Shown here in pieces: positions 1 to 6,722 of a DNA stretch of 8,398 bases. The notes under the pieces are model-generated. The model saw only the letters and a program-made list of their open reading frames with translations, was not told the origin of the DNA and searched no databases. The translations under genes were made by a program, and so were the position numbers. The stretch's first letter is position 1. Each line of letters opens with the position of its first letter. The stretch comes from an uncultured Oscillospiraceae bacterium (lineage in GTDB: Bacteria > Bacillota_A > Clostridia > Oscillospirales > Oscillospiraceae). The stretch is taken from NCBI GenBank assembly GCA_900757695.1, contig CAAEOU010000176.1:1-8398 (forward strand), written 5' to 3'.

Positions 1-1054
1 TCTCATCGTTGCCTTCATAGCAGAACTCCTGCCTCACATTCTGGCAATTGATCAACTCCCGCAAGGGGGCTGTGAACCAATGGAGCATCAGCAGGCACAC
101 CATCCCTGTTACCATGATCAGTGTCCCGCCTTCCACAAGCAGCAGCTGCAGATAGGATCGGGATTCTTCCCGTGCTGTGGTAGATGCCTGCAGACACACG
201 ATGGTCCACGGTGTTACCGATACCTTGCGGGCGACACCGTAATACCTTTTTCCGTCTAATCTAACATCTAAAACTGTATTTTCTGCGGCGGTCAGCCGGC
301 TCAACAGCTCCGGTTCCCTTATCAACTCTTCCGCTGCGGCATTCACACAGGTCACGGGGCTGCCTTCCTGATCCAGCACAAGGATCGCCGATTCCGCTTC
401 GGGAACGATTTTTCGGATCAGTGCCTGAATCTCCTTACAGTCCAGATTTACCACTAAAATGCATTTCCGGGTGGCAGAATACACCTGCGCTGAGGAGACA
501 CTGAATCGATAGAGCACCGGTACCACCCATTTCCGGGAGCGGAAGATCTCGTCATTGCGGACGGTGCAGAACTCCAGAAATGAATTTCCTTCCCGGATCT
601 CGGACCACAGCGCAACTTTTTCCAGTGAAAACCCCGGAGTCAACAGGGTGCTGCCGTCCGTAAATGCACCATAATCCGTGTAGAGATACAGATCGCTGAT
701 CAGGCTGTCGGACACCTTTTTTGTGGATAGGGGTGCAGCGAGATTGGACATTGCCACGCTGTAGGCTGCCGCATTGGGGTTTGCAAAGTAATTTGCCAAA
801 ATGCTGTCCAGCCCCGATTCAGCCTTAAAATAAAGCAGCCGCTCGATGCTCCCGCTAACGCGGGTAGACAGATAGTTCTCTGTCTGTTCCGCTGTCCGCA
901 GAACGGTCTCTTCCATATTCTCCTCGATCGTGTCGTTGATATGGCGGTTCAGGATGATCTGATTCAGGGTGATGGCAACCAGAAAGATCACGGTGATGGT
1001 GGCAGTGACCTTCAGAACGATCGAACCATTGTGATGATGCGTGTGATTGTTCAT
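1..1054 (-). CDS. YesM-type sensor histidine kinase, N-terminal 351 residues only (runs off left edge)
   Basis: The reading frame is open from an ATG at 1054-1052 to the left edge, giving 351 residues. A membrane segment at about residues 11-32 is followed by an extracytoplasmic region of about 270 residues, a second membrane segment at about 302-326, and a sequence FTAPLRELI that looks like the start of a HAMP linker. The outer region resembles a double Cache sensor: a long helix rich in Glu after TM1 and a VTPWTIVCLQ strand just before TM2. This layout is typical of YesM/LytS-family kinases that sense sugars beside carbohydrate ABC importers. The H-box and ATPase domain are outside the window, so kinase activity is inferred. 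The ribosome binding site is only a purine run (AGAAGAAAGAAG), weaker than those of its neighbours, and the start is 129 bases after the binding-protein gene. The N-terminus is unusually histidine-rich (HTHHHN). A chemotaxis receptor with a Cache domain is the main alternative, less likely given the neighbours. Confidence 0.8.
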   Translation of the reverse strand, partial: MNNHTHHHNGSIVLKVTATITVIFLVAITLNQIILNRHINDTIEENMEETVLRTAEQTENYLSTRVSGSIERLLYFKAESGLDSILANYFANPNAAAYSVAMSNLAAPLSTKKVSDSLISDLYLYTDYGAFTDGSTLLTPGFSLEKVALWSEIREGNSFLEFCTVRNDEIFRSRKWVVPVLYRFSVSSAQVYSATRKCILVVNLDCKEIQALIRKIVPEAESAILVLDQEGSPVTCVNAAAEELIREPELLSRLTAAENTVLDVRLDGKRYYGVARKVSVTPWTIVCLQASTTAREESRSYLQLLLVEGGTLIMVTGMVCLLMLHWFTAPLRELINCQNVRQEFCYEGNDE

Positions 1055-1072
1055 ACAGCTTCTTTCTTCTCA

Positions 1073-1120
1073 GAAGCACCAATAGAGGGACCCGGAGCCG
1101 GGTTCCTCTATTGGTGCTTC
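1073..1120 (-). promoter_or_regulatory. Long perfect intercistronic stem-loop
   Basis: The arms at 1073-1094 and 1099-1120 are complementary over 22 positions, interrupted only by one G-T wobble (1089/1104), around a 4-base loop (1095-1098). The outer 16 pairs are perfect. It lies between the binding-protein stop (1184) and the sensor-kinase start (1054). No U-run follows on either strand, so it is not a classical intrinsic terminator. The likely roles are protecting the 3' end of the abundant binding-protein mRNA while lowering kinase expression, or attenuation. The structure is seen directly; the role is inferred. Confidence 0.6.
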
Positions 1121-1183
1121 ACATATATGGATCAAATGGGAGCGGAGTTCAGTTTAAGTTCCGATGCACGCGAGCATCTGTTA

Positions 1184-2587
1184 TCAAACGGAAGTGTCCT
1201 GATTCTTTGCGGTAAAATTGGGATAAACGATACGCTTTGCCCCATCGGCAATCGACTTATCATAGGCGTTGTTGTACCGATCGTTCAGCTCGCTGATGGC
1301 CTGATCAATGTCCTTCAGACCAAAAATGCACTGAACCGCCACGGTGGAGTAATCCTCGCCCTCGATGGAAATGGCGGGGCGGATCGGCCAGTTCTGATCG
1401 TTTGACCCAATGGCCAAATCCGGCATGGTCTCAATGGAAGCCGGCGGTTCTGCACCTTCCACGGCGCTCTTGATCATGACAGTGCCGAGACCGGCGGTAT
1501 AATAGGGACCCATGACTTCATCGCTGTGGAGGAATTCCATGACCTTCCATGCTTCATCCGGGTGCTTTGTGGAGGCATTGACCGCCTTATCGGAGCCGCC
1601 AAACCACAGGTTCTGCACACCGTCCGTATTTCCGGACAGGCTGGGAATCTGGCAGCAGTTCCAGTTGATATCCGTGGGGAACTGGCTCTGGTAAACGCCG
1701 GGCTCTGCATGGCTCAAGGAGAAATAGAAGGCAATGTTGCCTGCTGCAAACTGGGTGCGCAGGGGGTCAATGTCCAGAGACTCGCTGCCGGGGAATGCCA
1801 CACCGGTGGAGTACATTTCACGGAACAGCTGCAGGACTTCTCTGTAGCTGCTGAAATCGTACTTGCCGTTCTTGAAGTCAAAGCCATAGCAGGTGCCGCC
1901 GCTGACCTGAACCACCGGATCGATGGAACGCATTACGGCGCTCATTGCCGATTTATAGTTGCCTGCAATGCCGTAGATTCCTTCGCTGCTCAGCTGCTTG
2001 GTCACCAGTGTGGCATCATCTACCAGTTCCTTCAGGGTCTTGGGAGGAGCAGAAATGCCCACCCGATCCAGCAGATCCTGGTTGTAGAACAGGCGACAGG
2101 CAGATGCGGTAAAGGGCAGGGAGTAGATCCCGTCGCCCCAGGAGTTGATGCCCTGCACAAAAGCGCCATCCCAGAAACGAGCCTTGTACTCCTCCGTCAT
2201 ATACGGAGAGAGATCCAGCAGCATCTTCTTTTCGTCCACCTGCACTTCCAGCGGGTCCGTTCCACTGAGCTTGAACACATCCGGTGCAGTGTCGGTGCTG
2301 AAGGCGAGATCCAGCATCTGAGAATAGTTATCGGCATAGACCTGGTAATCAATGTAGATATTATCCGGGTTGGTCTTGTTGTATTCTTCGATCAGCGGAG
2401 TCAGATACGCCTGATCGTGACGGTCCGTGGTCCAGTAAGAGATGGTGATCACGCCGTCATCGCCGCCAGCGGTAGAGCTGGCAGCCGCGCTGCTGGAACC
2501 GGAGTCCCCACAGGCGGCCAGAGATGCCGTCATGCCAACAACACCCATGACTTTAAGAAAATCGCGCCGGTTGATCTTTTTTTTCAT
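1184..2587 (-). CDS. Sugar ABC transporter solute-binding lipoprotein (family 1)
   Basis: This is a 467-residue extracellular solute-binding protein that should capture an oligosaccharide at the outer membrane face and pass it to ABC permeases. The start ATG at 2587-2585 is chosen because AGGAGG (2600-2595) precedes it by 7 bases and the signal peptide begins there; an in-frame ATG 16 codons upstream has no such support. Residues 7-12 read RRDFLK, matching the twin-arginine consensus, and LAAC (residues 23-26) is a lipobox with Cys26 as the lipidated residue. A Ser/Ala/Gly-rich linker follows to about residue 44, then a family-1 type core (ITISYWTT, later the APDVFKLSG region). The length suits the family (usually 400-550). 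Two stops (TGA TAA) stand in tandem at 1186-1181. No permease gene lies beside it in the window. The substrate cannot be read from the sequence; the neighbouring CE15-like esterase suggests a glucuronic-acid-bearing plant oligosaccharide. Confidence 0.9.
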   Translation of the reverse strand: MKKKINRRDFLKVMGVVGMTASLAACGDSGSSSAAASSTAGGDDGVITISYWTTDRHDQAYLTPLIEEYNKTNPDNIYIDYQVYADNYSQMLDLAFSTDTAPDVFKLSGTDPLEVQVDEKKMLLDLSPYMTEEYKARFWDGAFVQGINSWGDGIYSLPFTASACRLFYNQDLLDRVGISAPPKTLKELVDDATLVTKQLSSEGIYGIAGNYKSAMSAVMRSIDPVVQVSGGTCYGFDFKNGKYDFSSYREVLQLFREMYSTGVAFPGSESLDIDPLRTQFAAGNIAFYFSLSHAEPGVYQSQFPTDINWNCCQIPSLSGNTDGVQNLWFGGSDKAVNASTKHPDEAWKVMEFLHSDEVMGPYYTAGLGTVMIKSAVEGAEPPASIETMPDLAIGSNDQNWPIRPAISIEGEDYSTVAVQCIFGLKDIDQAISELNDRYNNAYDKSIADGAKRIVYPNFTAKNQDTSV

Positions 2588-2630
2588 AATCTTTCCTCCT
2601 CTTTTGAGAACAGAACCTTCTTCTACTGAG

Positions 2631-2639
2631 AGCATACCA
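2631..2639 (-). promoter_or_regulatory. Candidate extended -10 promoter for the binding-protein gene
   Basis: On the minus strand TGG-TATGCT forms an extended -10 element about 43 bases before the binding-protein start. No good -35 hexamer is seen 16-18 bases further upstream, which an extended -10 can tolerate. It lies in the 107-base gap after the esterase gene, and no intrinsic terminator is visible there. The binding protein could therefore be transcribed both from here and by read-through from the esterase. Confidence 0.4.
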
Positions 2640-2694
2640 AATCTGCCGGATTTCAGGGAGTAAAATATTCAGTTTTTATGTTCAAAAAATTACT

Positions 2695-3888
2695 TCAGCC
2701 ATTGTGAAAATCCAAAAAACGCAGAAACATTGCCCAATCCCATCGGGTAATATCGTGGCCGCCGGTGCGGCGGTGGTATCCAATTCGCCCAGTCAGGTAT
2801 CCCGAGTCATTGGCAGGCGGCTGGCTGGGCAGAGGAGCGTCCCCGAAGAGCTCCCAGGCACAACTGGCGCTCTTTGCACCATTCCACTCTGCATCAGGGT
2901 CGCTCCACCGATCCTCAGAGCCGCTGGTTATGTAACACAGCCGTGGTGCCACACAGGCCACCAGCTGGTGCTGATCGAAGGGAAGGGTCTCCTCTTTCCA
3001 TGCATACTTCTGATAATTTTTGCAGAACCAATGGGGAAATGCTGCCGTGATGGAACCCACCGTCTCACCATGCTTGCCACGGGACACGGCAGCACCAGAG
3101 CAGCCGGAATCATTGACGAGGACCCCGCAGACCCTTTCATCCTGTGCCGCACACCAAAGCGCCGCCTTGCCGCCGCGCGAGAAACCACCCACCGAGATTC
3201 GGGCCGGGTCGATGCCCGGGTGTTTTACCAGCAGGTCTACCACACAGCTCATCCCAAAGGCCCAGATGTCCAGGGTTCCCCATGCATCGGCAGGCAGCGC
3301 ATCTGCACTGAGCCCAAAAAGCTTTGCCAGTGGGCCGGGATACTGCGCAGCATCGTCGGGCTGCAATGCACTTGCATAGAAGGTCACGGCTGCCCGGCCC
3401 GATTGTACGATCTGTTCAGCAGGCCAGTATTCCTGCTCCGTTTCCTGTTCGATATCAATGAGCGACGGCCCGTCGCTTCCGGCTGGCATATTCTGGAAGA
3501 AATTCGCGGCCTCTTTGCGCCACGCTTCCGGGGCATTGGCCAGCAGCTTTTCCATCTGATCAGGCCCCATTTTCGGCCCGGGAGAGGCAGTTTTTTCGTG
3601 ATTGCAAAGGAACAGGACTGCCGGGACCTTCTGCGTTCCCTCCGGACGCACCAGCACCACGGGGAATTCCAGGCTTCCCAGCTTCGTTTTCAGACAGACA
3701 TCCCAGATCTGCCGGATGGCCTTGCATTTTGGCAGATACTCTTCTGACCGCAGGTGTTCGGTCTGTTCATAGGGAACTTCCGGCCGGATGCCGTACTCCT
3801 GCGAGCGGAACAACGCGAGCAGCACTTCCCGCCGTGCATTCCAATTCTGCGGAGTCGTATTCTTTTCCAATACCAACGGCAAATTCAT
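2695..3888 (-). CDS. Cytoplasmic alpha/beta-hydrolase esterase, CE15 (glucuronoyl esterase)-like
   Basis: This 397-residue enzyme has no signal peptide or membrane segment and so is probably cytoplasmic. The nucleophile elbow is GGFSRGGKAAL with Ser237, placed as in CE15 glucuronoyl esterases (GCSRNGKGA in characterised members). After it come NDSGCSGAA (Asp260 where CE15 enzymes usually have the Glu of an ESGxGG motif), FPHWFC (285-289), LPFDQHQLVACVAPR (302-316), SGSEDRWSDP (322-331, a possible second acid) and GGHDITRWDW with the likely catalytic His378. The N-terminus (RREVLLALFRSQEYG) is typical of this esterase group. The likely role is cleaving an ester, perhaps of 4-O-methyl-glucuronate or an acetyl group, from an imported oligosaccharide; the ester bond itself is inferred. 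AGGAGG (3902-3897) precedes the ATG by 8 bases. It lies upstream of the binding-protein gene on the same strand and is divergent from the YesL-like gene. A general acetylxylan-esterase-like hydrolase is the main alternative. Confidence 0.75.
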   Translation of the reverse strand: MNLPLVLEKNTTPQNWNARREVLLALFRSQEYGIRPEVPYEQTEHLRSEEYLPKCKAIRQIWDVCLKTKLGSLEFPVVLVRPEGTQKVPAVLFLCNHEKTASPGPKMGPDQMEKLLANAPEAWRKEAANFFQNMPAGSDGPSLIDIEQETEQEYWPAEQIVQSGRAAVTFYASALQPDDAAQYPGPLAKLFGLSADALPADAWGTLDIWAFGMSCVVDLLVKHPGIDPARISVGGFSRGGKAALWCAAQDERVCGVLVNDSGCSGAAVSRGKHGETVGSITAAFPHWFCKNYQKYAWKEETLPFDQHQLVACVAPRLCYITSGSEDRWSDPDAEWNGAKSASCAWELFGDAPLPSQPPANDSGYLTGRIGYHRRTGGHDITRWDWAMFLRFLDFHNG

Positions 3889-3929
3889 CTGATATTCCTC
3901 CTAACCGGGGACGGATCATGCCCCTTTTC

Positions 3930-3938
3930 ATCATATCA
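3930..3938 (-). promoter_or_regulatory. Candidate extended -10 promoter for the esterase gene
   Basis: On the minus strand TGA-TATGAT lies about 41 bases before the esterase start codon, with TG correctly placed as an extended -10. A matching -35 hexamer is not evident. It sits in the 205-base divergent gap shared with the YesL-like gene. Confidence 0.35.
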
Positions 3939-4032
3939 TCCGCAGCAGCATGGCGGGTTGAAAAAATTCAGGAGATGCTTCAAAATACACCGAACCTGAT
4001 ACAGTGATGTCGCTCCGGCCAGCCGAATGACT

Positions 4033-4038
4033 TATAAT
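4033..4038 (+). promoter_or_regulatory. Candidate -10 box for the YesL-like gene
   Basis: A perfect TATAAT lies 55 bases before the ATG at 4094, followed closely by the AT palindrome TTTATATAAA (4041-4050). The -35 region (around 4010-4015) is GC-rich and does not match consensus, so an activator may be needed. Inverted octamers CCTGATAC (3995-4002) and GTATCAGG (4065-4072) flank the box symmetrically. Confidence 0.4.
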
Positions 4039-4093
4039 GTTTTATATAAACAGATGCCAACACGGTATCAGGGTACTTTAGTGAGGAATGAAC

Positions 4094-4879
4094 ATGAAGC
4101 ATTTTGAGATCTACAAAAAAGACCCCGCCACCGGCGCTTTGTACCCGGAAGGACAGCGGCGAAAAAAAGGGCTTGCCCGTATCCTGGAGATCGTTGTGCG
4201 GGACTTTTGGCAGTTGCTGGGTTCCGGCTTGATCGCCACGGCGGCGGCTCTGCCCTACGGACTCTGTATCATGCTGTTCCTGCCATCCAATGCTCTGGGA
4301 TCGCTGATCCTTTCCTGTGTTGTCACCGGTGCTCTGGCCTCTGTCTTCGGGATGAACCTGCTGGATACCATTTTGCGCTGTCTGCGGGATGAGGCCGGTT
4401 TTTGGTCTTTCCAATACAAAAAGTCTCTGAAGAACAACACCCTGCCAGCCGCTTTGTTCGGGGTGGTATTCGGCCCGTTATTTGCTGTGGATCTGGCAGG
4501 GTTAAGTCTGGCGGTACGCCGCGGCCAAAGCGTGTTTCAGGTCGAGTTTCTGGTGATATCCATAATCTTCCTGCTGGGCTTTGCGCTGAACCTTGCCATC
4601 CAGATCCCCCTGATGCAGCTCCCTGTATCAGCACTGCTCAAAAATGCCTTTCTGCTGTTTCGGGGCAACCTTGGGCGCTCGCTGATGGCTGTTGCCGCAT
4701 TGATCGGTTATGCTGCACTGTTTGTTCTGCTGCCAGCTACTTTGTCATTCCTGCTCATCGTCTCCAACCTGTGGCTGCCGATGCTGACAGCAGCATTTCT
4801 GCTCTATGGCTGTGTTGAAAGAAATTTTAGCATAGAATCACGGATCCTGCAAGGAAACGACCCGGATCCTTTTCTGTAA
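4094..4879 (+). CDS. YesL-like (DUF624-type) polytopic membrane protein
   Basis: The protein has 261 residues and six predicted membrane segments, at about 41-63, 67-90, 116-140, 151-175, 196-215 and 216-240. The cytoplasmic stretch after helix 2, LRDEAGFWSFQYKKSLKNN (97-115), matches the conserved DUF624/YesL pattern of an RDE-G element followed by an aromatic, basic and Asn-rich segment. The biochemical role of this family is not established; members are commonly found beside YesM-type kinases and sugar-binding proteins, as here. The ATG at 4094 is preferred over the one at 4088 because GTGAGG (4081-4086) lies 7 bases before the former and only 1 base before the latter. At 261 residues it is somewhat longer than the usual ~210-240, through a charged N-terminal tail. 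It is transcribed divergently from the esterase, and an intrinsic terminator starts 5 bases after its stop. The family assignment rests on one motif, the topology and the context. Confidence 0.65.
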   Translation: MKHFEIYKKDPATGALYPEGQRRKKGLARILEIVVRDFWQLLGSGLIATAAALPYGLCIMLFLPSNALGSLILSCVVTGALASVFGMNLLDTILRCLRDEAGFWSFQYKKSLKNNTLPAALFGVVFGPLFAVDLAGLSLAVRRGQSVFQVEFLVISIIFLLGFALNLAIQIPLMQLPVSALLKNAFLLFRGNLGRSLMAVAALIGYAALFVLLPATLSFLLIVSNLWLPMLTAAFLLYGCVERNFSIESRILQGNDPDPFL

Positions 4880-4883
4880 CCAA

Positions 4884-4928
4884 ACAGTCCTGCTCCGCAT
4901 CACTGTGGGGCAGGCCTGTCTTTTGTTT
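4884..4928 (+). terminator. Intrinsic terminator after the YesL-like gene
   Basis: The arms 4884-4896 and 4907-4919 pair over 13 positions with one mismatch and one G-U, around a 10-base loop. The core is CCTGC/GCAGG with outer ACAG/CTGT. A T-rich tail (CTTTTGTTT) follows at 4920-4928. It starts 5 bases after the TAA stop and should separate this gene from the downstream kinase operon. Confidence 0.8.
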
Positions 4929-5018
4929 ATGAGACCACCCGGTTTTGGGATCCCGGCCCCAAAAAGAATGCCGGTTCGTACATTCCCCTCTGCTCTCTGG
5001 TAAATTACAGCACGGATG

Positions 5019-5027
5019 TGATATAAT
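5019..5027 (+). promoter_or_regulatory. Extended -10 promoter of the three-gene signalling operon
   Basis: TGA-TATAAT is a perfect extended -10 element. The -35 position 17-18 bases upstream (GGTAAA or TGGTAA) is poor, as is common when the -10 is extended. Transcription would start near 5034, leaving a leader of about 40 bases with GGAGG at 5061-5065, 7 bases before the ATG at 5073. Confidence 0.7.
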
Positions 5028-5072
5028 GGAGAAAAAACACCGGGGAACGGCACAAAAGACGGAGGATGCGGG

Positions 5073-6722
5073 ATGAAACAGAGGCAGCGAGAACAGGTTC
5101 AAAGAGGCTGTGTGGTGGGCACCGTGGTGCTGCTGGCATGGCTGTGCCGGGTGCTCCCGCTGGAGGGGATGCCCTCCGGCCTGCAGGAAGCCTGCGGTAT
5201 CCTCCGGAGCCTGCTGTATCTGAGCCTGTTCGCAGGGTGGGGGATCTCCCTGTACAACCGCACGGTGCATCCGCAGGTGCGGCGGCTGCTGCTGAACGTG
5301 GATCTGTTGATGCTGTTCTGGATCCTTGTGCGCACCCTGCGGTTCCAGCTGAACACTCCCCCGGAGATCGATCGGATGCTGGGGTACCTCTACTATGCCC
5401 CCATGCTGGGGATACCGGTGCTCTGCGTTCAGCTGGTCCTGACGGTGGACAGATCCGAGCGCTACCGCCTGTCTGCCTGGGCCAGAATGCTGTGGCTGCC
5501 CTCGGCGGTGCTGCTGGAGCTGGTGCTGACCAACGACCTGCACCAGCAGGTGTTCCGGCTGCAGCAGCCCTGGAACGAAAACTACCAGTACGGCTGGCTT
5601 TTCGGTCTGGTGGTGGGGTGGATCGTGATCTGCATCCTGCTGGCCTTTGGGATCATCGCCCACAAGAGCCGGAACCCCCGGATCCTCCGGCGGCTGCCCC
5701 TGCCTGCCATTCCGCTGGTGCTGCTGGGAATATACGCGGTGCTTTACGGCTTCCATTTTCCCCTGATCAGGCAGTTTCTGGGGGATATGACCATCGTTCA
5801 CTGCCTGATGACGGCGGCTTCGCTGGAAGGGGGCCTGCGCTGCGGCCTGATCCAGTCCAACACCGGCTATGAGGAGCTGCTGCGCGTCACCTCTCTGGCG
5901 GTGCAGCTGGTGGACCGGCAGGGCAATGTGTACTGCTGCTCCGAGAATGGCCGCATGGTGGACCGCCGGGAGCTGCAGGCCGCCATGAATGGCACGGTGC
6001 AGCTGGACGAGCATACCCTGCTGCGCAGCGCACCGGTGCAGGGCGGCTATGTGATGTGGCAGACAGACATCACCGAGCTGGTGGAAAACATGGAGCGCCT
6101 GAAGGAGAACCGCACGGAGCTGGCAGAGCGCAACTATCTGGAACAGCAGAACTACGAGGCGGAGCGCAAGACCAACGCCCTGCGGGAGAAGAACCGCCTG
6201 TACGATCTGCTGCAGCGTCGGCTGGCCCCCCAGATCATCCGGATGGATCAGCTTCTGACCCGGTACCACACGGCCCCGGAGGCAGACAGGCGGCAGCTGC
6301 TGGGGCAGGTGGCGGTGCTGGGCGCTTACCTGAAACGGGGGGCCAACCTGATGTTTCTGGCCCAGAAGCACCGGTATGTGCCCTCGGCAGAGCTGCGGTA
6401 TGCGCTGGAGGAATCCATCAGCAGCCTGGAGCTGGCCGGGGTGGAGTGCGCCATGGAGGTGACCCAGGGGGTCCGGCTTCCGGCAGAGGCGGCAGCGGCC
6501 TGTTACAGCCGGTTCGAGTCGGTGGTGGAGGGGGCGCTGGGGCAGATGGATGCCCTGTTCGTGCGGGCCGTCTGGAAGGATCACCGGCTGAACCTTTATC
6601 TTTCGGTGGAGACCGGGGTGGACCTGAAAGCCGTCTGCCCCGCCGCTGTGCAGGAGGCCCCAGGCAGCTGGGTGCTGAACGATCACTTTGAAGGAGGTGC
6701 CCCGGAATGTGGAACAAACTGA
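5073..6722 (+). CDS. Multi-spanning membrane sensor with a degenerate (pseudo) histidine-kinase core
   Basis: The protein has 549 residues. The first 255 or so carry seven or eight membrane segments (about 12-30, 41-61, 71-90, 106-125, 136-153, 174-197, 209-228, perhaps 236-252) with a TNDLH motif at 153-157. This resembles the 7TM input region of some clostridial and archaeal kinases. A PAS-like stretch (about 266-335, ending WQTDITEL) and a charged coiled coil (about 335-375) follow. Next is a DHp-like helical pair (about 371-430) with no histidine between residues 315 and 398, so no H-box. The end (about 435-535) resembles an HATPase fold: the N-box position reads VVEGALGQMDA without the usual Asn, VETGVD stands where VxDNG is expected, and no GxGL box is present. 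I infer a non-catalytic receptor that works with the kinase encoded next to it, whose start it overlaps by 16 bases. The ligand is unknown. A plain membrane protein of unrelated function is possible but less likely. Confidence 0.8.
   Translation: MKQRQREQVQRGCVVGTVVLLAWLCRVLPLEGMPSGLQEACGILRSLLYLSLFAGWGISLYNRTVHPQVRRLLLNVDLLMLFWILVRTLRFQLNTPPEIDRMLGYLYYAPMLGIPVLCVQLVLTVDRSERYRLSAWARMLWLPSAVLLELVLTNDLHQQVFRLQQPWNENYQYGWLFGLVVGWIVICILLAFGIIAHKSRNPRILRRLPLPAIPLVLLGIYAVLYGFHFPLIRQFLGDMTIVHCLMTAASLEGGLRCGLIQSNTGYEELLRVTSLAVQLVDRQGNVYCCSENGRMVDRRELQAAMNGTVQLDEHTLLRSAPVQGGYVMWQTDITELVENMERLKENRTELAERNYLEQQNYEAERKTNALREKNRLYDLLQRRLAPQIIRMDQLLTRYHTAPEADRRQLLGQVAVLGAYLKRGANLMFLAQKHRYVPSAELRYALEESISSLELAGVECAMEVTQGVRLPAEAAAACYSRFESVVEGALGQMDALFVRAVWKDHRLNLYLSVETGVDLKAVCPAAVQEAPGSWVLNDHFEGGAPECGTN

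Noticed and set aside
941..1405. Open frame of 154 codons on the plus strand crossing the palindrome
   Set aside because: It overlaps two well-supported minus-strand genes and the hairpin, and has no convincing ribosome binding site or domain.
1526..2629. Open frame of 367 codons on the plus strand
   Set aside because: It is opposite the solute-binding protein, whose signal peptide, lipobox and ribosome binding site are convincing; this frame has no such support.
2704..3747. Open frame of 347 codons on the plus strand
   Set aside because: It is opposite the CE15-like esterase, which has a complete set of catalytic motifs; this frame shows no recognisable domain.
4943..4964. Seven-base inverted repeat TTTTGGG / CCCAAAA
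   Set aside because: Short stem with an 8-base loop and no U-run on either strand; a better terminator already lies just upstream at 4884-4928.
4827..6686. Open frame of 619 codons on the minus strand
   Set aside because: It lies opposite the membrane pseudokinase and is a His/Gln/Pro-rich product of high GC in the antisense frame; no domain and no ribosome binding site, while the plus-strand gene has clear helices and motifs.
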